64,000 nucleotides of DNA, taken from assembly GCA_010015655.1 (NCBI GenBank), contig ML976658.1, positions 325,787 through 389,786 on the forward strand, in the 5' to 3' direction. Every line of letters starts with the position of its first letter. Position 1 is the stretch's first letter. Shown here piece after piece: positions 46,462 through 57,429 of this stretch. The notes beneath the pieces were generated by a model, which worked only from the letters and a program-made list of their open reading frames with translations, was not told the origin of the DNA and made no database searches. Position numbers and translations under genes: made by a program. The stretch comes from Bimuria novae-zelandiae CBS 107.79 (lineage: Eukaryota; Ascomycota; Dothideomycetes; Pleosporales; Didymosphaeriaceae).

Positions 46462-47581
46462 GACTGGAGGTGTCTGTGTACAACCAGGCTTCCTTCCTTC
46501 AACCGGTGTAAGAGTGAAACTGCAAGGATTACTCGCTGTAGGGCTAGGCTCCAGCGAGCTGTGTAATCAGGTGACTCGGTTCTAAAGTAGAGATTTTTCG
46601 TTGAGTCGCGTTGCCTAACGCGCAACTGCGGACGTACTTCCTTGAATAAGCTGGCGAAAGGACTGTGACGAAGTCGATGCGCCTGAATTTTATGAGCGAG
46701 TGCAGCTGTGAGCAAGACCGTGTTATGTGAAGGTGAAAGAGTGTTTTGAATGTTGTGGTTGAAATACGAATGAGGTGGGCTATGACTTGGGGGGCTAGAG
46801 TGAGGCAAACGGCCACACTAAACCGTGCTGGGGGTGTTGCCTGCGTGTCGCACGACAACCCAAGCACGCCCAAGAGGAAGTGAAGTCGGAAGAGTAAGAT
46901 TGGTGGAATCGGGAACTTTGGTAGTAGTTACTAAATATGCGTTTAGCTTTCTATACCTAATTCTGCGATGCCTAGCCCCGGCTTCCCTCGTCTGATAGCG
47001 ATAGCGGTCATAACGTCTAGGAGGCTGTACCTCAATAGAATGCGCACCGCACAAGGCGCTGGTGAAGTAGTACAAGGTAGGAGAAATCTAAACCGACTTT
47101 TGAGAAGCGGTTCAAGCCTCGACGAGTCACGGAAAGGCGATTCTGGAGTGCGGAATTAATCGCCGGATTAGGAAATTCTACTGAGTTCCCAAATAGAACA
47201 CTCGCAGCACAGAGAGCGCCTGTATATGCATAAAAAATCGACCATAGTATGGTAAGTAGGCGCTGAAAGCCACGGAAGGACTTCGAGGAGGCGTGGACGT
47301 TGAGTTGGATGGGGCCACACGTGAATTCGTGGATCGCAGTTCGGCACGTGTTGGGGCCTTTTCCGAGCCTCGGCCCTGGCCGTCTAATCTGGCTTGCAGC
47401 GACAACACTTGAGATGGACGGCTCCGCAGCTATCGCCATGCACGACGTCGCCATCATTGGTAGCCTCTCTTTTCACACTTCACATTGTTGTTGCCTGTTG
47501 TATGCCTGCCATCTTTCCGACGCCTTTGGATGAAGCGATAGATAAGCGGCGGGGTGGCGCTATTCGAAGGCTGTCATCGTC
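46462..47581. other. Intergenic region between divergent F-box pseudogene and acyl-CoA-binding gene
   Basis: About 1.1 kb of normal GC. Several overlapping short open frames exist but none has a recognisable domain. It must contain the promoter of the acyl-CoA-binding gene; I see no clear TATA box close to 47582. Confidence 0.45.
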
Positions 47582-48897
47582 ATGTCCGACTCTGTGGGTA
47601 TGTCTCCCGGCAACTGTGGGGTTGGAAGAAGAAGAGTAGCATGCTCATGTGTCTGGGTATGCAGATAGAGTATTCAGCCATGCGCTCAACACGGTCAACA
47701 AGATCCGCACGGGGTCGCAGAAGCCGCCCTCGGCGACGCGGTTGAAGCTGTACGGCTTGTACAAGCAGGCCATGGGTACGCCGCTCCCTCCTTGCGCGCA
47801 ACCCAATTCGCGCCTAACAGGCTCTAGAGGGCGATGTCGATGGCATCATGGAGCGACCGGAGGGCAATAGCGACGAGGAGAAGCGTGCAAGAGAGAAGTG
47901 GTATGTCACGCGACGCCGCTCTCCGTGTGAATGCTGATGCGTTGGCGGCAGGGACGCTTGGAAACAACAGAATGGCCTCTCACGGACAGAAGCGAAACGG
48001 CGATATATCACGACTCTGATTGACACGATGCACAAGTACGCCTCGCCCTCGCCGGACTCACGCGAACTCGTCGCCGAGCTGGAATTTGTGTGGGATCAGG
48101 TCAAGTCGAACGTGCCTTCCTCGTCGTCGTCATCGCCGCTGCAGAACCAGACACTCGGGTCCATGGGCCTACACCTCCCTCCCGACTACCAGGGCTTCCC
48201 TGATCGGAGGAGCGACAGAGGGAAGGCGCGAGCCGTAGGGCTGGGAAACGAACAAGACGAGGACGACGAAGGCCCGTTGCAGATCAAGAGTCCTATGAGC
48301 CAGAGCGAAGAGGAGCTGGAGGAGGAGGAAGCGGAGCTGGAGCGAGAAGAGGAGTTTGTGGATGCGCCGGATTCGCAGTACAACCCCAACGCCGAAGACG
48401 TTGGGGTACAGACCGACCTCAGGCCGCTAGACCCTATACCATACACACCATCGAAGCCACCACAGCGATCGAGTTTCATGTCGCGACTCACGCCCGCTTT
48501 GACCCCCGCACCTGCACCCGCACAACCGCCACACGAATCCGCCGCCGACAAGAAGTGGCGGGCGCGCGTCGAGCAGGCGCTCGTCAAGATGACCGCCGAG
48601 GTTGCCGCCTTGCGGGAACAACTAGAGTCGAGACGTCTATTCAGTCCCTCGAGAAAGTTCCTCTTATTGAGGTTCGTGTGGAAGACCATCTGGGGCAGCG
48701 TAAAACACATCGCCATAGACATTGTCATCTTGGGCATCGTCTTGTTGTGGATGAGACGGAGGAAGGATCGAAGACTAGAAGGCGCAATAAGGGTGTTGTT
48801 GGGCGACGCTGTTGCGCAGGTGCAGAAAGTCGGCGGAGCACAGTTGGGCAAGGTCAAGCTGCCGAATTTAGTCGGGAAGAAAGGTGCTAGCAGCTGA
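47582..48897 (+). CDS. Acyl-CoA-binding, C-terminally membrane-anchored protein (ACBD5/Atg37-like)
   Basis: Exons 47582-47597, 47665-47775, 47828-47900 and 47952-48897 give 381 residues; the introns are 67, 52 and 51 nt and all phases fit. The tiny first exon encodes MSDSV. Residues 1-90 form an acyl-CoA-binding domain: DRVFSHALNTVNKI, ATRLKLYGLYKQAMEGD, then KWDAWKQQNGLSRTEAKRRY, which holds the Lys/Tyr/Trp residues that contact the CoA and acyl chain. A long acidic and Pro/Ser-rich linker follows. A coiled coil (about 267-295, RARVEQALVKMTAEVAALRE) leads to a single hydrophobic segment (about 318-334, HIAIDIVILGIVLLWM) and a short basic tail. This order is that of ACBD5/Atg37, tail-anchored peroxisomal proteins that bind long-chain acyl-CoA and act in peroxisome function and pexophagy. 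Function by family; location inferred. The gene is intact although its neighbours are broken. Confidence 0.9.
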
Positions 48898-49101
48898 TAT
48901 ATGATTAGGGTGGCTTGTATACAAGGACGTTTATGGCACCCATGTTAACGAGTCAAAGGAATGTCATGATATGGGGAGCACTTGGGCGCTGCAGTGATAT
49001 CTGATGTGCAGCTGCCATGCAGTTTCACCGTCCCAGGTTGTCCAATGACTTCTTCTACCAAAATTGGTTAATTGTGAAAGCCTGGATAAGGTTGCCACCC
49101 A

Positions 49102-49478
49102 TCGTGCTTCTCGTGCTTTTCGTGCTTCTCGTGCTTTTCGTGCTTCTCGTGCTTTTCGTGCTTCTCGTGCTTTTCGTGCTTCTCGTGCTTTTCGTGNNNN
49201 NNNNNNNNNNNNNNNNNNNNNNNNNNNNNNNNNNNNNNNNNNNNNNNNNNNNNNNNNNNNNNNNNNNNNNNNNNNNNNNNNNNNNNNNNNNNNNNNNNNN
49301 NNNNNNNNNNNNNNNNNNNNNNNNNNNNNNNNNNNNNNNNNNNNNNNNNNNNNNNNNNNNNNNNNNNNNNNNNNNNNNNNNNNNNNNNNNNTCGTGCTTC
49401 TCGTGCTTCTCGTGCTTCTCGTGCTTCTCGTGCTTCTCGTGCTTCTCGCGCTTCTCGTGCTTCTCGCGCTTCTCGTGC
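49102..49478. repeat. 9-bp minisatellite (TCGTGCTTC/TCGTGCTTT) spanning a 195-base N gap
   Basis: Left of the gap (49102-49196) units alternate TCGTGCTTC and TCGTGCTTT, an 18-bp higher-order unit. Right of the gap (49392-49478) nearly all are TCGTGCTTC with two TCGCGCTTC variants. N covers 49197-49391 and its stated length may be arbitrary. The array ends one codon from the stop of the SET-MYND gene on the minus strand. Being a multiple of three it is open in most frames, which gives false Lys/Glu/Arg or Leu/Val repeats. Confidence 0.92.
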
Positions 49479-49480
49479 AT

Positions 49481-51242
49481 CTACCGGCCGTCCTGTATCC
49501 CTCCGTATCCAAACAACTCTCGTATCTCGGCGTTTTTCAGCAGCTTGCAAGTAGCCTTATGACCTTTTTCGTTCCAACCCGCTCTTTGGCAGCCCTAGTA
49601 ATAGAATATTTATTAGCGACTTCCTAAGAACCAAATAATGTACGGACTGCCGTCTTACACTGTCACAGTACCAGAACAACGCGCACCTTCCGCATTTATT
49701 CAAGGGGGGTGCCTTCTTGCCACACCCATGGCACGTTCTGACTCCATCGACCGTCATCGAAAATTGTTGCATCTCATCGTTAAGCTCTAGCAACTGTTTG
49801 AGCGACACCGGGAGGCTCTTTATATCGCCGGATTGCGTTAGTAAACCTCCCCTTGGCGCTTGTTTACAAAGACCATAGCAACATGCACCTTGAAATTTTG
49901 TAGGTCATCGACACGAATACCATCCTCGTCATACTTAAATACGCGACGTTGTCCGTACGGAATCGCGATTGTATGTCCCTCTCGGATCTGTGCAGTTGCC
50001 ACTTCAGTCCCTAGGCCCTCGGTGTAGAAGTGCAGCGAGACCTTCTGCTTATCGACATCAACGAGCTCCAAATCGAGGTGGTGAAGCGTGTGTGAGTTGA
50101 CAATCTCGCCTATGAAGCACCCACGGCGTAGTGGTTCGTAGGTGCCCTCAACTTCTTTATACCAGTCCAAACCATTGCCGCTCTTTGGGAGAGCCGCGAA
50201 GCTAGGAAATATTTCCTGGTTGCGAAGATTCGCCAAGTGTGCCAACGGCTCGAGCTGCCGAGGCTTCTCTCTCTTCCAGAGCCAGTCTTCGAAACCGTCC
50301 GAGTTGAGTCCTTGTGGGATCTCATTCAGCGATGTCTTCCACGTCATGGAAAGCCCGTACAGCTGGAGACCAGCGGGGTTTCGTGCTAGGGCCCCGTACT
50401 CCTTTACCTCCTTGGTGTCACTGCCTTGGGCCGTCTGCCATCCTTCCCCTGCTCGCTCGGAAAAGATACGCCCTCTTGCCAAGTCGCCATTCGCAATGGC
50501 GATCTGAGCGGCGTCGAGGTATGCGCGAGGCAGACCGGCGTTGCCTGGTCCTTGTTCGTTGTATAGACCGACCCTCTCCTCAACGTAGCGGAGAGTCCGT
50601 AGCGGAGAGTCCGTAGCGAAAATTTCATCGACATGTCGTCGTGCCCAATAAGGTCGTCTAGCTCGTCAATCCTCTCCAGCCGTTATCACTCTCGTCGCTC
50701 TGTTCCGCGGGTAGAGAGCATAGACGGCATTCACACAGGAATCCAAACTTATCCTGAAGTCTCCTTTGGCGGACTGCGCGCTTGCTATCAAGACCCAGGT
50801 AGTATATTGTAATCTCATCGCCCTCGGGTATGTCCCTCAAAGCATGGATAGTGTGTCGCTTGATGGACTCGTTCCAGTGTTTCTGTGCGTTGTTGTCGCA
50901 GGCATGGTTGATGTGGCAGGCTTCGAGGAAGATTCCACCTCCGATTCCGTCAGCGTCGATTGGGAGGGCGTTCGTTCAAATAATGCCGAGAAACTGCTCA
51001 GCATCGTCTTGGTATGGGTGGATGTTGTGCATGGAGAGGAACGATTCTCGTTGTTGTTCACTCAGGGCAGCCACTTGGTGAGATATATGCTTCTTCAGCC
51101 ACGCGTCATCTCGTTGGCCTTCCGGTGTCGTAATGATTGGTCGCTCCGAAAGAATTCGCGTGTCTCTAGCGATATTTTTGATTGCGATGAGGCCTTTGCC
51201 CTTGTCTGGTACCTCTTTCAAGGCATACATAGAGTTAGCCAT
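49481..51242 (-). pseudogene. SET-domain protein with C-terminal MYND zinc finger, multiply disrupted
   Basis: Minus strand from ATG 51242. The SET N-part is VPDKGKGLIAIKNIARDTRI, and the SET core is CHINHACDNNAQKHW ... IPEGDEITIYYLG (NHxC, catalytic Tyr region). Post-SET-like CECRLC follows. A long helical region starts YNEQGPGNAGLPRAYLDAAQ. A MYND finger begins CHGCGKKAPPLNKCGRC, followed by FWYCDSGCQRAGWNEKGHK and TCKLL after a 64-nt intron (49658-49595). The stop is at 49481-49483. Lesions: in-frame TGA at 50976-50978 (CGA expected); one-base frameshift near 50682; a 14-bp tandem duplication AGCGGAGAGTCCGT (50587-50600 and 50601-50614) shifting frame; and a frameshift near 49840. SMYD enzymes carry MYND inside SET; here MYND is C-terminal. 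Intact relatives would methylate lysines, but this copy should not be functional. Confidence 0.82.
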
Positions 51243-51779
51243 ACAGCTCTTGAAGTAAGATACGCCCTATTTCGTGCTTTGTGATGTAACGTGTGATCTG
51301 GAAACGAGTGGAAAGGTGTGAAAGACGGGGGAAAAGTGGAAGGCGGGGTTGACTAGGTGGTGGAACCAAGGCGCATTGAACTGGTATCCGACGTTGTACA
51401 GACTGTTAGGCGCCAATGTCCGTGGCGATAATGCCGTGTCACATATTCAACCTTCAACTGCCAACCAACACTCACCAAATAGCTAACCCGGCACTATTCC
51501 AAATCTCATATTTGGGTTCAGAAAAGGTGACCAGTTGTCGTACCAGAGGTGTCTTGAGGGTTGATGCGCTGGTTTACAGCGAGAAGGGCGCTCGAGAGGC
51601 ATAAGAGATGTGAGAATAGAGCACTCTGATCGGTCAATTTCATCACACTAGAAACAGTCGACGATTTGGAGTTCATGATATCAATTGGCTCTGCAAAACA
51701 CCCTAGGAAACCCCATCCGACTCTACGTAGAACTGCTAGTATATACAAGTGGGAATCATGATCATGCAAGGGACATCGC
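51243..51779. other. Spacer between SET-MYND start and formate dehydrogenase stop
   Basis: About 540 bases of normal GC with no recognised gene. It would contain the SET-MYND promoter and the formate dehydrogenase 3' UTR. Confidence 0.5.
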
Positions 51780-53324
51780 TTATTTCTTCTCACGCTGGCC
51801 GTAGGCCTTGGTGGCATAGTCGCCCTTGTGGACGATAAGGTCCTCGGGCTTGTAGTCTTCCCGGCCGGAGAAGTAGGAGTCGAGGATGGCCTTGGTGCCC
51901 GCGGCGTAACGCTGTGACTTTGTTAGTACATTGGTGGATGGCTTTGAGATACTGGAATGGAACTCACCTTCTGGGCATCGATGGAAGTACCGGACATGTG
52001 AGGAACCATGGCGTTGCCTCCGCCCCATGGGTTCTGGGCGTAGCGGAGCGGGTGGTCCTTGGGCGCGGGCTGCGGGAACCAGACGTCACCACCGTATCCA
52101 CGAAGTTGACCAGACTTGAGGGCATCAGCAACATCCTCCTTGACGACGATGGCGCCACGGGCAGTGTTGATGAGCCAAGAGCCCTTCTTCATCTTGGAGA
52201 TGAGGTCCTTGTTGAAGAGACCGCGGGTCTTCTCGTGGAGCGGGCAGTTAATGGTGACAACGTCGCACTGGGCGAGCATCTCCTCGAGGTTCTCGACGCG
52301 GCGGCAGCCAATCTCCTTCTCCTTCTCAGGAGAGAGCGGCTGGTAGTCGAAGTAGAGCAGCTCCTTGCAGTCGAAGGGCTTGAGACGGCGGAGCACACGC
52401 TCGCCGATACGGCCGACGGCAACGGTACCGACGACCTTGTTCTCCAGATCGTACTCGTTCTTGGCGACGGCAGCGACGTTCCACTCGCCGGCAGCGATCT
52501 GCTCGTGGGCGGGGACGAAGTTGCGGACAAGGGTGAGGATGGTCATGACGACGTGCTCGGCGACGGACACGACGTTGGAGCCCGTGACCTCGGCGACAGT
52601 GATACCGCCATTGGTCTTGTTTGCAGCGTCGAGGTCGACGTGGTCGGAGCCAATACCTGCAGTGACGGCGAGCTTGAGCTTCTTCGCCTTTGCGAGGCGC
52701 TCAGCAGTGAGGTAGCCCGGGTGGAATCTGGTGGTTGCTCTGTTAGCATCGCAACTTCCAGGGTGGGAGTATGACCATCGCGACTTCCCCATTCGATGCG
52801 TGACCAGCGCAGCTTCCAAATCGGATGCTGGTGTCACACATGTGGGGACGCGGCGGGGCGGGGCGGGGCGCGTGCGGACGCGCTGCGGGGTAGCTTCGTG
52901 CCTTGGGAGCTTCTACCAACTTACGGGGTCGTGATGATAACTTCAGCGTCGACAAGCTCCTGGTCGAATTTGGAATTCTCGCCCTCCTTGTCTGAAGTCG
53001 TGACGAGCGTGTGGCCCTGGTCCTCGATCCACTTGCGGATGCCCAGCTCGTTCTCCGTTGTGCCTAGAAGCTGCGGCTCCTGCTCGGCGTGGACACCACC
53101 CTGCTGCTTGTTAGCTTCTGCAACGCGCAATTGGGGTGCAATTGACCTACATCGTACAGTACGAGAAGTACCTTGCCCTGTTGTGTAGCAGTTGCTGTCA
53201 GCGTTCGGATCGCATTTGGCTGGCGCGCGAAGGAGGCTCCAGCAGTAAGACGAGGACCGGCTCGTGCGGAGAGGAGGGAGGAGGCAGGACGAGCGAGCCG
53301 TGAAGCTGAGCGGAGAAATACCAT
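51780..53324 (-). CDS. NAD-dependent formate dehydrogenase, mitochondrial-type leader
   Basis: Oxidises formate to CO2 with reduction of NAD; in fungi it detoxifies formate and may be mitochondrial or cytosolic. Exons on the minus strand: 53324-53151, 53100-52925, 52727-51968 and 51911-51780, giving 413 residues with all phases consistent. Introns are 50, 197 and 56 nt. Residues 1-45 are Arg/Ser/Ala-rich with no acidic residue ([20 protein letters not shown]), a mitochondrial presequence. The mature part has [22 protein letters not shown], the formate-site region [38 protein letters not shown], and [14 protein letters not shown] as the NAD-binding GxGxxG-type loop with Ala for the first Gly. 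[19 protein letters not shown], and the catalytic His in [13 protein letters not shown] follow. The second intron is unusually long for this window and holds a GC-rich tract. No lesions were found. Confidence 0.95.
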
Positions 53325-54441
53325 TGTGTCTGCTAAAGAGAAGCTTGGAGTTGGGAGAGGTTCTCGAGCGTGTTTATATATCAAAGGCACACGGCACGCG
53401 GTCCTGGCGCAACCCGGATTAGTGGACACTCAGATCCTAGGCGCCCGGGGTGATAGCGTACCTGGTGCAGTAGTGTGTGACGTAAAGATCGAGGTGCTTC
53501 CGGGTGTGTAGAGTTTATGCACAGTGGAGCAGTCGAGAGATGTAGAAGCAAATGTACTGGTGAGAGGCCGGTTTATATACCATTCGCAGCAAACGCTATT
53601 GCACGCCGCATAGCTCGTTTTCTGGTCATTTGAGCTGTGTTACTGCCTTAGCCTCCCCACTCGCTTTGCAAAGTGAGTGGCCCAACGATACGGCGGGGAA
53701 CAACGTCGTCTTGGGAAATAGCCTCTCATCCATGATGGTGCGGGGTCGCAGCGAATCGTGCTACGCGTCGCTGCGGCGCCATTGACGAGCCACACACCCT
53801 GCTTACCCGCTTAATTCGAAGCTCAATCATGCAATTCCATCGATAGTGTCGGTTCCTGAGCATTTCTCCTCGGCGTCTAGTTGTGACGCCGATACCGCAT
53901 CCTGGCAGGTTATAGAGCTCCAAACGCTACGAGGGGTAGCTCTGTAACCTGCCAAGAGGCAGCGTAACGGCACCAATGACTACATATCAGACACATGGTC
54001 CTGTTTTCACGGGACGTGAAATTAACGTTCATTTGACCGTGTATTGCTGTGCCCTTCAAAGCACCTCCAGGGCCATTGGCTGCTTCGAGCGGAACAACTT
54101 GCCCCTTTCAGGAAGACAGGGTGACGACAATGCGTAGTACGCTCAGTAGCAGCGCGGTAGAGGTGGTCTGGCCTACAACGGACAAAGGGGATATTGGACA
54201 GAAGCAATCGACGGGCGTGGTCCGCGGCGAAGCGTGGGCGGTTCAGCTTCGCGAGAGCGCGGATGCGATGTATCTCCACGCAAGCGCCGTTGAAACTCGG
54301 TCGTGGCGCGGGGTTGCCGCTGGAAGTCTGGACGACGCTCGGTTGTGTCGCGGAACAGCCGCTGATAGCGCGGACGAGCTTCGGCCGGAAGGGAGATGGC
54401 TTGATGTACCGCTGGAATCGCGCCGATGCCTTCGCCCACGC
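53325..54441 (-). promoter_or_regulatory. Upstream region of formate dehydrogenase, with palindromes
   Basis: About 1.1 kb of normal GC. TATA-like words on the minus strand lie at about 53371-53378 (TGATATATAAAC) and 53571-53578 (GGTATATAAACC). A 24-bp near-perfect palindrome CCACTCGCTTTGCAAAGTGAGTGG covers 53657-53680. A 17-bp stem-loop covers 53903-53954. Longer open frames at 54022-54474 show no recognisable domain. No regulator is assigned. Confidence 0.45.
53903..53954. repeat. Inverted repeat, 17-bp arms, 18-nt loop
   Basis: The left arm TGGCAGGTTATAGAGCT (53903-53919) and right arm AGCTCTGTAACCTGCCA (53938-53954) pair at 16 of 17 positions. It lies about 580 bases upstream of the formate dehydrogenase ATG. 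It could be a small fold-back insertion or a regulatory structure. Confidence 0.7.
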
Positions 54442-54443
54442 TA

Positions 54444-56570
54444 CCCTGCCGAGACAGTCAGTGCGCCGCGACACTAACGCGCCACCCCAACACCAGCACC
54501 GCAGCCAGCAACATGAGGCTGTAGAGTTTTACACAAAAGCTTTTATCGCGAAATTTTCTAGAGTTAAGATTTTATAGAGCTGTAGAAGATTGCTAGCTAG
54601 TTAAATTATAAATATTTACTTAGTGTTCTAATTATTTAGCTACTACGCGATACTAGCGCTAATAGCGTAAATATTATTATATTAATGCGTATAGATACCA
54701 GCGTAGGCTTCTTCCTCTTTATAATTATATAAGTAGCTTTTAAAGCATTCTGGCTTCCCTTTTTAGTAATTTTAAGACATTTTTAAAGTTGTTATTAAGC
54801 CTTACGAGCCTGTTAATAGAGGTGTTACTTAGTAGCCTAATTAGCTTTCTCCTTAGCGCGCGTATTTCTAGCTACTATACACGTAACACGCTTCTCCTAT
54901 AGTAGACAAGCTTTAAGCTGCCTATTTGCTATCTAGATCTCTCTTTACTTACTTTTCTGGAGTTGTAGTTGTTGCTTTTTAGCCTTTTGTTGGCTGAGAG
55001 AATCGCGCGCCCTCTATACGCGGGCAGGTGACTAAAAAACAGATCCTTTATACTACTTATCTAGCTGCTTAAAAGGTAGAGTCCTGCCCTTTATTTGACG
55101 CTGTTTTTGGTTTGTGAGGGCTTCTCGTAGCCCCTAATTCTCATGCTCTAGGAGCTACTTCTGTATAGAGATTAAGTATATAGTGCGACTTAGCTTCTTG
55201 GCCTTATTACCTCCCCTTGTATTAACAATAACCTTTAAAAGCTAATTAATTTTGCGCTAATTAGACGCGCTAAGTACTAAAGTAGAGCTTTTACGCGATC
55301 TCTATTCTAGAGACTTATCTTTATTAAATTAACTAAGGATTAGTGTAGGATCTGGCGGCGAGATACTTATACACTTAAAAGCTTTAGTAATTAATTACAG
55401 CGTAACTAACGTTGTCTAGGCCCTCTAGAATAGTGTAAAGAAGTCTTTTTTAGCGATTATTAATAGCCCCTAACTCCTATACAGGTATGCGGAGAGCTCG
55501 TCGGAGTAGGCGGTAGAAAGAGACTTAAATACATAAACGTCTAGAGGCTGCAGCGTATAAGTGGCGTAAGGGGGAAATATCGTAAGGAGGATCTTTTTCT
55601 GATCACAGTAGTTAATAAAATCTATAGTAACGTGAGATCTATACCTATTAAGAACTAAGAGTTGCTACTGCTATCGAGCCTTCTCCTTAGTATAGCAATT
55701 AAACACTTGTTTTAGCCATTAAAGCCCTATCTCGTTGTTTAACTATCTAAAGGTTAATGAGGTAATAAAGACTCTATAAGAATTAACGTTGATTTCCTTA
55801 ACCTAGCTTAATTGTAGAGTCTTAGCGTTAGATTAATAGATTAGTGATAGATTAATAGTAGATCCATCGGCGCATATACATGCGATAAGCGAGATTTACT
55901 CACGATTGCCATCCTGGATAGATTGCCTCACTTGGCGACTCTTATATATAGGCCTGTCGAAGATCCTTTTTGACCTGCCGGTGATGCCGAGTAGGAAGCC
56001 TTTTTCGTCTATATTATAGGTATGCTAAGGCTCTATGCCATACTTTATAATTTTCTTATATAGAAGCTTAAAGTAGAGCCTATATCTTACGCCTAAATTA
56101 GCGTTATAGCGATTACTATCTAGCCTAGTCGTCTATCGCAAGATTAGGGAGTCAGGGTAGCGCTTAATAAAGTAATTAACCTATTATATAGAGATATCCT
56201 TTTTAGCAATAATTAATATAAAGTTTTAGATTATTTAACGCGTAGGGGGTAGACCTTTTTAAGTAAGACGCTATATATACTATAGGAGCTTAGATTCTTG
56301 TTATTAGTTAAGATTTTAGCGAGTCTATAGTAGCTATGTACGCGCCTGCATGGCGCGTCTATGCCGGCGCGTTAATGTTGACCGCACAACACCAAATTCT
56401 TCTGTAATTTTTCTATATGAGAAAGTTTCTCTAGGTTCTCGTGAGTCGATAGCGATGATTGCAGCCTCAATCGGATCTATATTGGTGGAGATGCGGCGCG
56501 TCAAAGTTGAGGTGCTACATCTGTTGGGGTGGCGCGTTAGTGTCGCGGCGCACTGACTGTCTCGGCAGGG
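54444..56570 (-). mobile_element. pogo-type DNA transposon (copy G), clean ends and mutated body
   Basis: 2127 bp with 49-bp identical inverted repeats beginning CCCTGCCGAGACAGTCAG, flanked by TA (54442-54443, 56571-56572). The minus strand encodes a different branch of the DDE_1/pogo family from copies A-F. A psq helix-turn-helix (IEAAIIAIDSREPRETFSYR, then FGVVRSTLTRRHRRA) lies in the unmutated right part (about 56335-56470). Then come YNIDEKGFLLGITGRSKR (about 55970-56020), VFITSLTFR (about 55740-55770), a region where LILDGHGSH is expected reading LVLNRYRSH (about 55650), and LQPLDVYVFKSL (about 55510-55545). Stops litter the AT-shifted body (54540-56335), while both ends keep normal GC. 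The transposase is dead. Confidence 0.88.
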
Positions 56571-56572
56571 TA

Positions 56573-57429
56573 CACAAATAGCCCCACTGTTGAGGGACTG
56601 CAAAAGAGGGGCGCGACGGTTGTGGTAATAATGACCTTTTTCGATTACACTGCGCGTAGCAAAGGCAAATCGTGGGATAAATTGACCGCAATAAGGAGCA
56701 GATGTGCGCAGAGTTCGCCATCTCGAAGCGACTACCGGAAGTACACCTGTAGCGCTTTCTCGAAGCTATCGCGAACCACAGCCTCCTTCGACCAACATAC
56801 CGCCCAACGGCTCTCCTATTATCATCTTTCACTGTTCTCACTCGCCGTCACAGACTTGACAACTGCATCTTGCGAAAGAACGTACGTCGGGTTGAAATGA
56901 TTGATCTCCAAAGTTTGCACCGACTCCAGGAGCTCAGGTACAGGTGAACCCCATCATCCACGAGCATGCGCTTGAAATCATCAAAGACAGCATGGAATAC
57001 TAGTTGATGCGATACGACATTTTGGCACAGAGCGAAAAACTATTTAATCTGGTGTTGCATGTTTTTAGATTGCTTGAAGTACCCTCCCTACTCTTCATTC
57101 CTTGGAACCGCTTGCTCTTTTCTAACAGTGTCGGGCATTTTGCGAAATTTAACTTGAAGCTACTTTCGAATAATTTGAAATTCAACATACGATAAATTTC
57201 AATTATTCTTGGTTCTTTCTCATCATGCGTACAAGAAGTTCAAGCATAGGAGATGGGCGTCTTTGCCAGGGTGAAAAAGCGTCAAGAAGTCCCTGCGGTG
57301 CTTTGGAACCCTGATCACAGCCAGAGTATTTCGACACAAACGAATGCCAAAAACACAAGTTCAAATAAAATATACGACGCGTTCAGGATGATATTCCAAC
57401 CGAGAACCAAACGCGGCGTCGCCGGGGCT
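56573..57429. other. Spacer without recognisable gene
   Basis: Normal GC; short open frames without domains on both strands. A 61-62 codon pair of overlapping frames at about 57000-57195 has no recognisable features. Confidence 0.45.

Noticed and set aside
48186..48857. Open frame of 223 codons on the minus strand
   Set aside because: It is a shadow of the acyl-CoA-binding gene, made of Ser runs opposite its Glu-rich linker.
49017..49627. Repeat-containing frames (Arg/Glu/Lys or Leu/Val repeats) across the N gap
   Set aside because: They come from a 9-bp minisatellite open in several frames and run through unknown bases.
51914..52774. Open frame of 286 codons on the plus strand
   Set aside because: It is antisense to the conserved exon of formate dehydrogenase; Leu/Val/Gly-rich with no family match.
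54022..54577. Overlapping open frames on both strands next to copy G
   Set aside because: Composition alone explains them. One runs into the transposon end, but no protein family is recognised, so I do not claim a gene interrupted by the transposon.
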